Assembly: GCA_033961575.1 (NCBI GenBank)
Contig: CM066736.1
Coordinates: 80,376,852 to 80,440,851, forward strand
Source: Aselliscus stoliczkanus
Lineage: Eukaryota > Chordata > Mammalia > Chiroptera > Hipposideridae
Length of the DNA: 64,000 nt
Reading direction: 5' to 3'
The translations under genes were made by a program, and so were the position numbers. Of the stretch, positions 1 to 12,296 are shown piece after piece. The first letter of the stretch is position 1. Every line of letters starts with the position of its first letter. The notes below the pieces were generated by a model that did not search any database, was not told where the DNA came from, and worked only from the letters and a program-made list of their open reading frames with translations.

Positions 1-940
1 TCAGTTTCTTTTCTCTTGTCCAGAGATCTGAACTCTGAGTTCAGTGCAGTTTAGTTCAAGGAACTTTTACCAAGAGCCTAATCCATGCCAGCTGTAAATT
101 TTGATGAATGCTGAGATAAATTATGGTTCTCTCACCTAGTGAGGACAAGGACACACACACAGATCATTATGAAGAGGCTAGGAAACGTGGAGTGCCATGG
201 GAACACAAAAGGGCGCATGTCCAAACCTAAATATCTTGTGGGTATTTAGAGGTGTTTTCCTGCGTAAGTTGATTCCTGAGATGATGGCAAAATGAGTGGA
301 ATTTATCCTGAGAGAGAAGACGAGGGGATTGTGGAGGAAGGGTGATGAAAAGAAGAGCCCCTCCAGGCAGTCTGAAATTGGAGCAATAAGACTGTTCCTT
401 TGCAATATAGCTACTGGACTAATAGTCAGGGGAGGTGAGTTTTGCCTCTAAGTGATTGTTCTGTCTTAAAGCTGCTTACCCAGTCTTCTCAGTCATGAGT
501 TACCTAAATATACAATTAGATTAGCTAGTCAAGGTATTTTAATACCTGTGTTTATGAGTTTTTAAGCCTAAGGAGGCTCATAATATACTTTCAGGTGTAA
601 TATTTTTTTACTTTCTTCCCTGCCTTCCACGTCCCACCATCCAGCTTTCACATTGCCTCGTTGAGTAAACTCCCTGAGCTGTGAAAGCCATCTCAAAGCC
701 GCACAGACATCCAATGATAAGGGATAAAAATCTTATGGGCTCAGGTGGCTGAAGCACAGCCTTGTTGCACAAGCATAAATGGCTTATGCTGACTCTGGGG
801 TGATCCCTAGGAAGCCATGCTAACAGTAAAAACAAGGGAAAACATCAAATGTGACACCAGACAGTTATTTAAATTTCGTGAAAAAGCAAAAAAGATCAGT
901 AAGCTAATAATGAAAGAAAAAATTTCCCTTTTATCTCTTA
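1..940. other. No gene; unassigned sequence
   Basis: AT-rich non-coding sequence. Open frames here are short and show no domain. No repeat family recognised with confidence. Confidence 0.6.
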
Positions 941-1588
941 GCTGATTTAAAAGGCAATCACATTGAACAATACCTATAAAATTATATAATTGAGCCTTTA
1001 ACATATAGAAATGTTCACATTTTTGACAATAACAGCATAAAGGGGAGAAAGCTGTATTGGAGTAAGGAAATAATACTAGATGGTAACTCAAATCTACAGG
1101 AGTAAACAAAGAGAACCATGCATGACATATAAGGAGATGCATATATTTTAAAAAGAAAACTATAAGACTTATTGAGCCTTCTTTTGCTCTTCTTGCTTTT
1201 TTAAAATACATAATTATATAAAGCAGTAATTATAACAATATATTTTATGGATTTTTAACATGTAGACTTAATAGGTATAACAATAATAGCAAAGAAAAAG
1301 GGAAGAGAATGGAGCTGTTTGGGAGTAATGCTTCCATGTCTTAACTGGAGTTAAGTTATTGTGAAATTGAAGTAGGTTCTGATGTTATGATGTATATTGT
1401 AAGTCCTAGAGCAATTATTAAGAAAATAATAAAAAAAAATTAGCTAAAATTTATTAAAGAAGTTGAAGTAACATTCTAGAAAATATTCACTCAGTGCAAA
1501 AGGAGGTGATAGAGGGGGAACAGTTATGAAATAGTTATGAGTTGTATAGAAAACAAAAACCACAATGGCAGATGTAAATTCATACATG

Positions 1589-1703
1589 TCAGTTATAGTG
1601 TGTAGTGTGAATGGCTTAAACAACCCAGTAAAATGACAGAGATTGTCAGACAGGATTTCAAATATTCTAATTATATGCTGTTTACAGGAGACACTCTTTA
1701 TTT
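1589..1703 (+). pseudogene. L1 ORF2 endonuclease N-terminus remnant
   Basis: Translating from 1589 gives a decayed copy of the ORF2p apurinic-like endonuclease start. VNGLNNPVK is followed by an in-frame TGA where the family has a basic residue, then QRLSD, then ICCLQET at about 1676-1696. In the L1 family the Asn of NGLN and the Glu of LQET belong to the catalytic site; both codons survive. The frame is cut by a SINE just after LQET. It is a relic of reverse-transcriptase machinery and cannot make a working protein. Confidence 0.8.
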
Positions 1704-1817
1704 TATCTTTTTTTTTTTTTTTTGAGAGCAGTGTCATTGGCCCTCATATGTGGGACCGAACCGGAGCCGCTGGCTTCCCAAGCCAGCGAATAAACCACCG
1801 CACCACTCGGTCAGCCC
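1696..1817 (-). mobile_element. Short tRNA-derived SINE (minus)
   Basis: Poly-T, then the reverse complement of the window's common SINE: tail side 'gagagcagtgtcattggccc', head side ending 'cactcggtcagcccc'. The target duplication CAGGAGACACT lies at 1685-1695 and 1818-1828. The host L1 sequence continues exactly across it. Confidence 0.9.
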
Positions 1818-2199
1818 CAGGAGACACTGTTTAGATACCGGTTACTGATATGTGAAAGTGGAAGGATGGTAAAAGACACACTATGTAGTGAGCAACTGTA
1901 AGAGACCTAGAGTAGTTGTGTCAATACCAACATCTTGGATCTCTCTGACTCATTTGCCAACTTATTTTCCTTTACTTTGCCTTAAAGGTGTCTATATTTT
2001 CATACTTCTCTCAGGTGTATATCATCCTTGCACATTAATGTGCTATTTCCTGCCATATTTCTAAGGAAATGTTTCCTAACCCAGGATTCTAAGTCAGGTT
2101 CACTGACAATCACTTTCAGAGACTATCAGAGTCTTTCATGATATTAATAATAATTGTAGTTAAATGAATAATTACATAACTAAGCTGTGATATCTCTGC

Positions 2200-2320
2200 C
2201 CTGGTAGAACAGATCCTATTAAGAGCAGGGACTGAAATGTCCTTATTTTCTATCTCTTCAACATTCAGCATGGAGTCTGGCTTATAGCAACTGAGTTTAT
2301 CAAAATGAGTGAATAAACAA
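2200..2320 (+). repeat. L2 LINE 3' end
   Basis: Reads 'agagcagggactg...catggagtctggcttatagcaac...gtgaataaac', the usual decayed L2 3' terminal wording. Confidence 0.55.
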
Positions 2321-2430
2321 ATATGAGAGTGACCTCAGGAACTTAGAGAAAATTTACCTCTCCTGGAGCAATGGCCCCATTCTCCCACTGCTCCCATGGG
2401 TCACAAAGTGAACAAAGGGGAGTTCTGGTA

Positions 2431-2560
2431 GGCAGTGTTTCTTAAAGGGCCATCAATTGAAGAGTTGTATTAGGATTCATGGAGACGCTGGTAAAATACA
2501 GATTCCCAGTCCTGTTCGAAGAATTTATTTCAGGAAGTCAAGGCAGTCTTATGTATCTGT
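2431..2560 (+). repeat. Possible MER5-like hAT fragment
   Basis: 'ggcagtgtttcttaaa' resembles the start of MER5 elements, and 'ggtaaaatacagattccca' matches the diagnostic interior. The 3' end is not clear. Compare the better copy at 41989-42177. Confidence 0.4.
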
Positions 2561-3049
2561 ATTTTATACACCTCATGTGATTTTTTTCCTCAATGTCCCC
2601 ATATTGTATGTGCCCATATTACCATATATGGTCAAATACATATTTACTAAGTTTTGACCATAGAATGGGCAGACAGAAAATGGGAGGAAAGACATTTGAA
2701 TCAGAGTTACCGACTTCAAAATCACAGCAGCAGGACCTAATTTGGCAGTTAGTGAACTGGAGCACAAAACAGGAGTTACCCTGGACCACAGTGATGAAGC
2801 CGGGCATGAAATGAGGCTGCAGAGTTAAACATTCTCCACGTTACTCGCACTTGGCATGTCATGAGAAGGTATTTAAATTTAAACTTATAGACTTCACATA
2901 AGAGACCAAAGTGTTACTGTTTGATGACCACAAGGCAGAAGGATTGGTTTTGAACTCTGACCACTGATGCACATGGCCAGGGAAAACTTGAATAAAGAAC
3001 CATCTCTCATGATTCTAAGACTGTCATTGCCAGGAAAAACTTTTGAGCC
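2561..3049. other. No gene; unassigned sequence
   Basis: Nothing recognised. Short frames on both strands have no domain. Confidence 0.5.
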
Positions 3050-3185
3050 TATTTGAATGCCTCGTTTAACAGAGGAGAAAACTTTCTCAAGAGAAGTGAC
3101 TTTCCCAGGATTGAACAATGGTTATGTTTTGGCATAGCTGGGATTAAATCCAAGTCTCTGAGTTCCTGGTCCAGTGTGCTTTGAG
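3050..3185 (-). repeat. MIR SINE, antisense
   Basis: Contains 'gaggagaaaactt...aagtgactttcccaggattg...ctgggattaaatccaagtctc', the MIR core in reverse orientation. Confidence 0.65.
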
Positions 3186-4319
3186 TTGTGCATGAATCCT
3201 TATGAAGAATATTTTATATTTATATCTCAATTAACAAAACTTTTAAGCACTAATTACTCTGGGTTAGATGCTGTCTCATTTAACTATAATTGTCTCATTT
3301 AATCATAATTTATATATTTTTCCAAAATACTTCTACCTTTTGAAATTACCTTCAGAAATTTTTCTTCTTTTGGATTTTATACCTGCATGCTTATCCCTCC
3401 AAAAGGAAAATGTCTCTTAATATAGGAAATAAAATAAAAAAGCTGAGACTAGATATATATGTGATCTAATTATAATATATAATCTCATATGTATGTGTGT
3501 TTATGTATGTATACAGATCACTAAAAAATGCCCAGACAGCTCTAAGCAATAATATATCATGTGCAAATTTGTATCTGAATTAATGTTGTGTGGCTAGAGC
3601 TAGAAAAAAGGAGCCTATTTTATTACATAATTAAATGTTTTTAATTGTTGGAGTAGAACAGCTTTATTATATACCATTACTTTTGGAAAAACACCAGCTT
3701 TTCCATTGATCACAAAATGTTATCAGTCATAGCAAGACTGAAAATAAACTAAAGAATAACATGCCCAAAAGGGTGAAAGGCAGTGAAATAAAGTGACACA
3801 AGTATGGTTTTGAATACAAAACAGAACATAATTAAGGAGCAGGGTTATAGCAGAGCTTACACACACTGAGCTTTTTGAAGTCAGTTGTTTCTATCAAGAG
3901 CTTTGAAGTGTTAGTTTGTGTTTGTTTTTTTTTTTTTAATTCAGAAATGGAGACTTCTATAAAATTATCTAAACAAACTTTAGCAAAATAAAGCCAGGTT
4001 AATTCTCCCTTTTTCTCTTGGTGCTTTAATTAAAATCACTTTTTTTGCTTGCTGTGTATACATCTTTCTTTAGCTTTAAAATAAAAGATAATTATATACA
4101 GGAAGGTTTCTATGTTAACATGTTATTTTTTAACAAAAGTTTACATATATGTAAAAATACAGAAATTATAGCTTATGCTTTATGTATAAATAATAAGTTC
4201 TAATATCTACAAGGAGTGGTTTATAATAATAATTTGCATGAAACATTACAGTTATGATGCACCAATGCACTTTCAAAAATATCGTTATTCATAAATTTTA
4301 TGCTTGATTCTCCCTTTCC
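3186..4319. other. No gene; very AT-rich stretch
   Basis: Long A/T runs and TA-rich patches (for example 3460-3500 and 4130-4230). No reading frame or repeat family can be assigned. Confidence 0.5.
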
Positions 4320-4450
4320 AGGGAATGATGTATTCATTCATTTGCTTATGCAAGATGTATTTACTGAATGCCTCTTTGTGTCAGGTATCATATTCTCTTT
4401 GTGTCAGGACAGACCCAATTCTTGCCACTACAGGGTAAATAATCAAATGA
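4320..4450 (-). repeat. Ancient MIR/L2-class repeat
   Basis: Carries 'attcattcatttgctta...tatttactgaatgcctctttgtgtcaggt', the common mammalian-wide 'tattgagtgcctactatgtgccagg' motif. Family not resolved. Confidence 0.4.
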
Positions 4451-4739
4451 GAAGACATATTAAATGAGTAGTCAAAGTCAAACTTTGTGGAATTTTAATT
4501 TACAAAATGGAGAAAATGCTATTTGCCTTTGTCCTTCCACAAGTCAAGTGAGATGGTTGTGAATATGTTTAAAAAAGGTAAAGGTGTGCCTTGAAAAGAA
4601 TTTAATAAATTGATATCAAAAATATAATATTAAAAAGATCTTAGCTCTGTCCTCCTTTGTGAGGTAAAAAAATTGTCAACTAGAAAGCTTTCTTGCATAT
4701 AGCTTTGCTCAGAATAAGAAAGCACACCCTAGGACAGAA

Positions 4740-4990
4740 GCTTATTCCCCAGGTAGTATATTGGTTTTGCTGATAATTGCTGCTAGGCGAATGATGTATA
4801 AAGATTTTGCACAGAAAAAAAAAACTTACGACCATGATGCTTTTGCTTTTTGTTTGTGAATTCCACCATTAATGTTTCATTTTTCTCTGTCTGAATGATA
4901 TGTCATGAGTCTCTAATTAAGAAAGTCTTCCCTATTAAGGAATCATAGCCTCAGGTATTATCGATTAATTACTTTGGCTGGTAGATTAAA
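4740..4990. other. Single-copy AT-motif-rich block (candidate regulatory)
   Basis: No repeat recognised. Holds several homeodomain-type cores: 'ctaattaag' near 4913, 'cgattaattac' near 4962, 'ccattaatg' near 4866. This only suggests a possible conserved element. No conservation data were available. Confidence 0.2.
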
Positions 4991-5040
4991 AGTATAGGCC
5001 AAAAGTTTTAGACTGGGAAATGGTTAGAGATACAGAGAAA

Positions 5041-5336
5041 GTTGAGCTTAGAGGGAAGAGGTGTTTGGTGAGGATAGCTATAAACCCCAAAACGCTCTGC
5101 TCAACACTTACTTCATTACGACAGTTTATTCATAGTTGGATAAGTAAAGAGCTTCTTGAAAATAGAATACGGGCTTTGAATAGGGGAAGGAGGGAGAGCT
5201 TGGCAGGGAAACAGAAAGTAAATAATATGAAGACTCCTTGCCTTCAAGCACGTTGGTGAGAAACCTCTGGCGTAGTCTTCAGTTAGAGTGAAACTTGGTA
5301 GCAAGCTTTTCCCCAAAAGTTCCTTCTGGTAGAAGG
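5041..5336 (+). repeat. Direct duplication, copy A
   Basis: Shares a ~300 bp segment with 5930-6234 in the same orientation. Both begin GTTGAGCTTA and run through 'gtttggtgaggatagct', 'gggaaggagggagagcttgg', 'agtcttcagttagagtgaaa' and 'ccttctggtaga'. By eye most positions match, with small indels. Outside these limits similarity drops off. No tRNA head, poly-A, LTR ends or coding frame was found, so its origin is unknown. A 79-codon frame crossing it has no recognisable domain. Confidence 0.85.
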
Positions 5337-5929
5337 TGTGTAATTGCCCCGGAAATCTGAAAGAAGATTTCTGGAATGGAATTTATGTGGTTTCTGCTGA
5401 GTGACATTGATGCATTGGAGAAAGTAAATGAAAGAGTATGGGTGATTAATCTCCAACTGAAGACAAAGGGTGAAAGCCAGAGGGCCTCTTAGGCAACATA
5501 GAAGAGACTCTTATCTACTAAAGTTCAGAAAAAGCTAAAGATCATGTTCGGAAATTAATTATGAGAGTGACAAAACTCCAAGGGGGTTGAATTTTGAGTG
5601 CCACCAAGTTTGCTATGCCAAGGTCATAGCCCTGTATAAAAAGATGTGGTGCTTCTGAGACTTAGGATGAGGTTATCAGAGTTGATGTACTTGAAAATCT
5701 TGAAACTCCACATGACCCTGAACTCTGCTCTTGCAGAAGTGATCATTACTCCCTGTTAGAGGCAGGTGCTTGCCAATTTCCTCTTGCTTGAAGACAATGC
5801 CGGAACCCTCACCTTGCAAATAAGCGTGTTCTCCCCTTCTGACAACAAGACTGCAAGACTGGGGTCATGTCACAGCATAACTAAGTACAACAAAATGTTG
5901 GGCCTATAAAGCAAGGAAAAGGATAACAT
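5337..5929. other. Spacer between the two duplicate copies; no gene
   Basis: Single-copy in the window. It shows no reading frame and no recognised repeat. Confidence 0.5.
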
Positions 5930-6234
5930 GTTGAGCTTAACGGGAGGGAGTGTTTGGTGAGGATAGCTATAATGTAAACCCCAAAACTCTCTCTGCTCAA
6001 CACTTACTTCATTACCACATGTTATTCACAGTTGGATAAGTAAAGAGATTCTTGAGAATAGAATATGGGCTTTGAATAGGGGAAGGAGGGAGAGCTTGGC
6101 AGGGAAACAGAGGTAAAGAATATGAAGACGCCTTACCTTCAAGCACATTGGTGAGAAACCTCTGGCATAGTCTTCAGTTAGAGTGAAACTTGGTAGCAAG
6201 CTTTTCTCCTCAAAATTCCTTCTGGTAGAGAAGG
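5930..6234 (+). repeat. Direct duplication, copy B
   Basis: Second copy of the segment at 5041-5336, offset 889 bp. Relative to copy A it has small insertions, for example extra bases after 'gctataa' and a changed 'cttttctcctcaaaa'. The divergence indicates an old event rather than an assembly duplicate. Confidence 0.85.
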
Positions 6235-8112
6235 AATTGCAGAGCTTGATTAACTTTTCCTAGCAGGAGTCAGGACTACGTGGGGAATTATATTCTGAGA
6301 GTGTTGAGTTAAGGGAGTGGAATAATGAATTTGAATAAGGGAGAGTTAAAAGAAAATTGCTCATAAGAACACATTTCCATGGTTAATGATTTAAAACACT
6401 GGGTGAAACCTAGGAAGGTGATGTTTACCAATTGTTAGGATGCCTTTTGGATGTTTGGAGAAAGTGAAGGCCCAAAGAAGTGAAATAAAAATGCCACAAG
6501 GACTATATCAAATGATAGGAAATGATATCAAAAGGTGCAGAGAAGCAGGCGTATTAGAACAGATGTAACCCACTAGTGTCCTATGACCTTTGGGAGCACC
6601 TAGAGGCATCCTGCTTATACTAAAGCAAATGCACAAGTGACACAGACACCACCAACTCGCAGAAGTCAGAGATGGCTGTCCACCGTAGCCCAGGACTAAT
6701 GGTAGGGCTTGCTAGAACTGGGATCCTGGGGAAGAATGACAATGATAGAATCCTGAAATAAGAGAGGTTCGGTGGCAGGGTTTAACTGAGAGAAGCACAG
6801 TGGGTATGATTACTGTAACGAATGCTGAGATTGTAGAGGCAGCCAGAGGTGTTGGGATACTGACTTTAGAGAGACATGGAGATGGCTCACAGAACACAGC
6901 AACCCCTAGGAGGATGACAGACTGAAAGTGGAAACAGTTATGCTCAAAATATGTAATAAAAAAAAAATCCAGAATGGATGATCAGGAGACTGAGGCCAGG
7001 TGCACCAACAATAAATCACAATTCCTTGCCTGGTTTTTGGATCTGAGTGTCCCTGAGTTGCTTGAGTGGCCCTGACTGTGGGAGAGGCACAGTCCCTCTT
7101 ATGTGTACCTGGTAATTACTTCCTTTTTGGTAATAATTAGCTCTACTGATATATTATGAGGGCAAAGAATAATGTATTTGGCATCCAAGTAATCCAGTGG
7201 CATCTTTGGGAAATGCTTTCACAATTTTATTCAAGGGTAGCAATCTTAGAAAGGCATGGTATCTAGAGGTTATGACTCCTCAAGGTTGAAGGATCTCTGC
7301 ACCAGGTATGTCACCTAGGCCAGGTATTAGGAGAGGGTGAGAGAAGTCTAGTATAATAGAGGGAGGACATGATGAGTATTAGTTGCCAGCCACAGTAGTA
7401 CAGTTTTTCTCACCAGTGTTCCTCTGAAGCATTTCTGTAGGAAAAGAGACTGACCAGAATCCTGGAAGAATTATTCCCAGAATTTACTCTATAAAGTAAG
7501 GGTGTCCAATGGCACAGGGCATAGACTGTAGGTGTTATACCTCCCAGATCTCCTCTTCAGGACAGAAACATTATTTTCCCACAGTGCCAGGAGTATGGTA
7601 GCTGCCAGCTCTTAGCTCAGTCCTTCGGCATGAATTGACCTTAGCCGAATGGAGCAGCTTTGCTAGTTTCACTCTTTCCAGGAGCAGCCTACATCCAATG
7701 ATTGGTTGACATAGGCGTATAATGTTCTAGTCACTTTTGCTCAAGGCTGGGCGATTCTGAATGGCCAGGCCAGCTCCAGTGCTCTGTATGGAGTTACCTT
7801 TATTATAACTGCATTGTAGTTAGGTCCTCACTCTGTCCAATTCTATTGACTTCACTTCCCAAAGGTGTTGATCCGAAGGCTTCCTCCCAGTTAACTTCCT
7901 ACATGCTAAACTCTCTCTTAGAGTCTTTTTCCTGGGGAACCTGACCTATTGTGCATATACCAGTACTACAAAATAGGTCATAATTCATAATGTTGACTTA
8001 TGAATATAGCAAATATATATAAAACTCACCTGCATCCACAAATGAACTAAAGCTCCATATGGGCAACAGCAGCATCAATTTCACTCACCTCCAAGTGGTT
8101 GCTAAACAAATA
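6235..8112. other. No gene; unassigned sequence
   Basis: Moderate GC for this window but no convincing ORF. Segment 7850-7960 ends 'ggggaacctgacctattg', reminiscent of an LTR end, but too weak to name. Confidence 0.45.
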
Positions 8113-8336
8113 CAGAGGGGGCCAAAAAAATGTCTACACGTTTTAAGAAAGGAAAACTATTAAAATTGTATTCCTCAATATATACCGATAACAAAAGATG
8201 AATAAAAATCACGTTTGACTTCTGTGATTACAAGAGGTGCACAAAGTGCTTACCATCAGCGTCCAGATACTTCTGATTCTGGCGAACCACTGCTTGAGCA
8301 ACGCTGACAGAAGTGTCTGCTTGTATATACCCTCAG
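8113..8336 (+). mobile_element. TA-flanked MITE, family M, copy 1
   Basis: Non-autonomous mariner-type element. It starts CAGAGGGGGCCAAAAAAATG and ends ...ACCCTCAG, whose reverse complement CTGAGGG matches the start. It is flanked by TA at 8111-8112 and 8337-8338. The interior closely matches 60222-60444: 'agatgaat', 'tttgacttctg', 'attacaagaggtgc', 'actgcttgagcaacg'. The right inverted repeat is shortened. It encodes nothing; mobilisation would need a transposase supplied elsewhere. Confidence 0.8.
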
Positions 8337-10199
8337 TATTTGTTGCGTGCATGCATGAATGAGTGAATGAATGGATACATGAATTTAAGAGTGGAGCCCC
8401 TAATCTAGGGCCTGTGATATAGTAAGAGATCAGTATATAATAGTTGCGATTATCATTATGTGTTATTATCATTAATGAGATAAAGAATCTAATCCATGAC
8501 AATTTTTATCAAATTAATATTTTTACAGAAAATGAGTCTAGTTAGTTCACCAATATACATATAGCGAGTTCCGAGCATGGGTCAGAAACTTATGCTGTGA
8601 GGATATGAAGATAAAATGTAGTCTTTCATATCAAGCATCTTGCATTTTAATGAAGGATGTTGGAAAGTGAATTAGTTATAGAGTAACTTAGCATGGGAAA
8701 TCATATAATATTAAGAGAAAAGGCAGGATAAAAATAGTTTGGAAATATTTTCAACTAGTTCTTGTATTTTAGGGCTTTGAAAGTTGTATTACATTATTTT
8801 TACAGTAATACAAACTGCGGTATTTTAATCAATTAATGTTCTAGATATATATGTGCCCCACTTTACTGTACTATGTTTGAAATATGTTTATGGGGTGGTT
8901 TGCATTTTGTTTGTAGACATTAAATTCCTGATTTTATTCAGTTGCATTTCTGAACAGATAATTTAAATATTCTTTCATCTTTCATCCTTTATAGAAATCC
9001 TGAAAAGTATAGTATCTATCTTCATCTATTTATCATTATGAAATTTATAATAATGTTAAGTAGAAAAGGTTAATATTTATGTATTTAAAACTAGAGGACA
9101 TTTAAAAAATGTTCTAAATTTATGGTATGCAAAATTTCTTTAACACACTATTAATTTATGATTCATTGAATAGCTCTGATATTTTGAATACAGATAGATT
9201 TATTAAAATGCATGGGCTATAATTTAATGGCTGGTTAGTTGGCAGTGTTCCCAGTCCCCACTGTTGAACTTTAAAAATATGTTTTAATGAACAATTATCA
9301 TTTTTGTATTCAGAAAGCATGCTATTGAGCAAATAGTTAGAAAACCTTATATTACTTAGATAAGGTAGATTTTTCTATTTTCCGGGTGTTAGCAACTAAG
9401 ATATTTGTCTTTTAAAATCTAGTCATGTAAGCAGAGTTTACATTATTTCTGAACTCGATTATATAATTCCAACTATATCAAGGACTACATGTACATTTTC
9501 AGAACAGTCATGGATCTGTGGGTTTAATGAATTATGTGATGCTTATTTTTTCTACTTTTATATTAATCTTTTTAGTTGAATTAATATATAAACCCACTGT
9601 AATCAGGGTCAAAATAATTGGATTGCATAAAATATGAACTTATAGTTTTGCAAGACTAAGCTGGTTCTATGCTGTTAACTAGACCAGGAGTTTGGTGATG
9701 TCTTCATGTAATCAAGTTCACCCCAATTTTTCTATATGGTGTGGTGCATCCTGGTGGTAGCTGTTCATTTAAAAGCTTAAATATTGATTGGAAAGATTCT
9801 GGGTCTTGTGGCTGCTGGTATTTCTAGAATGGAGGCACCAAAATTCAGGAATCTCAGGTGGCTGGTACCTGTTTCTCTATCCTGGTCTAGGGAACTGGAG
9901 GCAAGTGAAAGTTTGGAATATGGAGATTCACTTCCCTACCTGGTCTTGCCCTCCAATCCATTTCCTCCATCCCTACCCCTGAGGATTAAAATTATTAGCC
10001 CATCACTATTTCAGGATGGGAGCTGGACAGAGGAACCAAATTACCCGTCATATAACATACTAATTTATAATATTTGTGAACATGTTATCTCAAAATTTTA
10101 TGGTATTAGCATCCTATGATGTACATGACACTCTATTGGCAGGTTTAGAGTTGAACAGAGATAATCTATAGCCAGCTGTAGTTATGCACTAGATTGCCT
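8337..10199. other. No gene; AT-rich unassigned sequence
   Basis: Long AT-rich stretch. Overlapping frames of 111 and 64 codons near 9784-10119 show no domain. Segment 8560-8700 may be an ancient MIR/L2-class relic, not resolved. Confidence 0.45.
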
Positions 10200-10440
10200 T
10201 AATTGTTCTTTAAATGATTTATTCTTCCTTCAACAAACTGCTTATTCCGTGGCAGGCATTGTGCTACACTTTAACAGGCAAATGTGAAAAAAATACACTT
10301 CTTACCTCCTAAGAGCTCACTGTCTGATTGTCAGGAGAGGTTGTAAATCAACAATTCTGTGTTGAGTGGTAAGTGCTCTGATGTCATTACTAGAAGATAT
10401 GAAAATTACAGAGGTATGTCTCACTGTAGGTGGAAAAAAT
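10200..10440 (-). repeat. Ancient MIR/L2-class repeat
   Basis: 'tattccgtggcaggcattgt', 'ctcctaagagctcactgtct' and 'ggtaagtgctctgatg' follow the order of a common mammalian-wide repeat (body size, storage and 'gagctcacagtct' block). Exact family uncertain. Confidence 0.5.
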
Positions 10441-11458
10441 GAGACTTACAGGAACTAGTAAGAGATGGGGCCAGATAAGTTGTATAGGACCAGTTACATA
10501 TGTAATTTAAACCAATCTTCAATTTGGGGGAGTAATTTTTTACATAAAACATTCATGACATTGTGTTCCATATTAAGATAGTGGTTAGATTAGTGTGGGT
10601 TTCAGAGTACTTTTTGATCTACTCTTATCTAGTAGAGTGGAAGCCAATTTGTCTTACTTTTCTCAAACATGTTCCTCATTTTGTGCATGTTCACCCAGAA
10701 CCTCTCAATTTACTTTGAAAGCCCAATAAAGATCGCTCAAGAAGAAAAAAATCTATGTGTGAAAAGGAGGAATCCAGCCTTCTACACAGTTTTGACTAGG
10801 TTTAAAATCCAAAGAGCTTTGGCTACCTCTGTAGCAAACCAGTTTTGTAGATCATATTCCTTTTTCCTCTTGCCTACTTTGTACAGAAGCCAATTCTTGT
10901 CCACAAGCCAAAATTAAGACTCTAAGATGCTCAAATGTGTTTATATTTGTGCGTTGGGAAACACTGCAGTAAGGATTCAGGGAGAGAGGGGCAGTATGCT
11001 TTATCCCTATATATACCATGAAAAAGAGAAACGTTCCTTAAAAAAAAATCTCAATTTATGCTTTTAAACTCGGAATACCACGTGTTTCATTATGGCTGCT
11101 GATGCTCCAGCCTTGTCATTTGTATTATAGACAGAATAAAGGAGGCGGGGAAAGGCAAAGGCATTTCTCTCAGCTCAATCATTTTTCCTGAAACAATCTT
11201 TCCAGAAATTCCATACAACTCTTATTTCAATCTCACTCGCTAGACCTTGTTGCAGATCAACAGTAGTGCCAAAGATGGTGATCTATTTAATGATTAGATG
11301 CATCACAGACTTAAAATGAGTTTTTCTACTAAGGCAAAAAGATAATGAATTTTGCATGGAAAATTACAATTTTTACCATAAGTTGATACTTTTGTCTGCA
11401 AACAGCAGGAAATCTAACTAAAAGTGATTCCAACAGTAAATATTTTTTTGTTATCTCA
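10441..11458. other. No gene; unassigned sequence
   Basis: An 82-codon frame at 10669-10917 has no recognisable domain. No repeat named. Confidence 0.45.
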
Positions 11459-11464
11459 AATAAA

Positions 11465-11504
<40 letters not shown>

Positions 11505-11507
11505 AAA
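11459..11507. repeat. (AAAT)n microsatellite
   Basis: About 11 tandem AAAT units, nearly perfect. Confidence 0.98.
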
Positions 11508-12296
11508 CAATATGGCGATTTAGAATTCAGCATGGCTGTGTTAACCTTAATGTTAGCGTATCCTCTTGGGCAATTCTCCACATGGTTTTATTTCCAGACT
11601 TCATGTGCATACTTCCAATGTCCAGAGGCAGAAAAGGAGATGTTTTTGGTATTTATGAACTGAGAAACAAATGTCCCTGTCTGTAGCTTCCCAGCAGTCT
11701 CCCCATCATATCTCATTATCCAGCACTGGGTCACATGCCCATGCCTGCAGGACCAGCTACTTAATTTGCAGGGCCAGAATCAAAATGAAAATGCAGGACT
11801 ACTTGCTCAAAATCAAGATGAAGGTCACAGAGCACTAAAGCAAGCATGAGACCCCTCTAAGTATGCTCATGAAGTCAGCCCTTATGCCTCGGTGGATCAG
11901 CTGGCAAAGAGAGTGAGTTCAGCATGACTGGATTGAATCTAGAAATATTCATACCTTGGGGCTTGAAGGGGTCTTGCACTCCATGAAGGATATGCCCTTT
12001 GTAGAAGAAAGTAAACTCAGGGTTCTGTTATGAAGACAAATGGGACCAATACTTATTGTATAGACAATCCTGTTTGTTACCCAGGATGGTATGAATTTGA
12101 AGTCATGTTCTCCTGGTGGTAGAAAACTGTTGGCCCCCAAGTATCATAAACCATGCTAAAAAATATATCTGATTACTTAAAAAAACACATTTAAATTAAT
12201 AAAAAATAGTAAAAAAGACCTACTGATTTTGATTTTTAATTATTCATAAGCCAATAATGATTAAAGGGTATGCATAGATATATTCCTGGTCAATTA
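11508..12296. other. No gene; partly an unnamed old repeat
   Basis: Segment 11750-11890 ('ttgcagggccagaatcaaaa ... catgagacccctctaag') looks like a dispersed old mammalian repeat whose name I cannot give. The remainder is unassigned. Confidence 0.4.

Larger units (their letters stand above)
945..1905 (+). repeat. Old LINE-1 fragment (5' region into ORF2), sense
   Basis: Degenerate mammalian-wide L1. The 5' part matches the A-rich stretch I know upstream of ORF2 in old L1M elements, including 'aaccc/aagtcctagagcaa' type wording near 1405-1420. It then enters the start of ORF2 (see 1589-1703). The element is interrupted by a SINE at 1696-1817 and resumes at 1829. Boundaries are approximate. 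Many stops and indels show it is long dead. Confidence 0.75.

Noticed and set aside
5041..6234. Duplication considered as paired LTRs of a provirus
   Set aside because: No TG...CA ends, primer-binding site, polypurine tract or coding remnant was seen in the 593-bp spacer. Kept only as an unexplained duplication.
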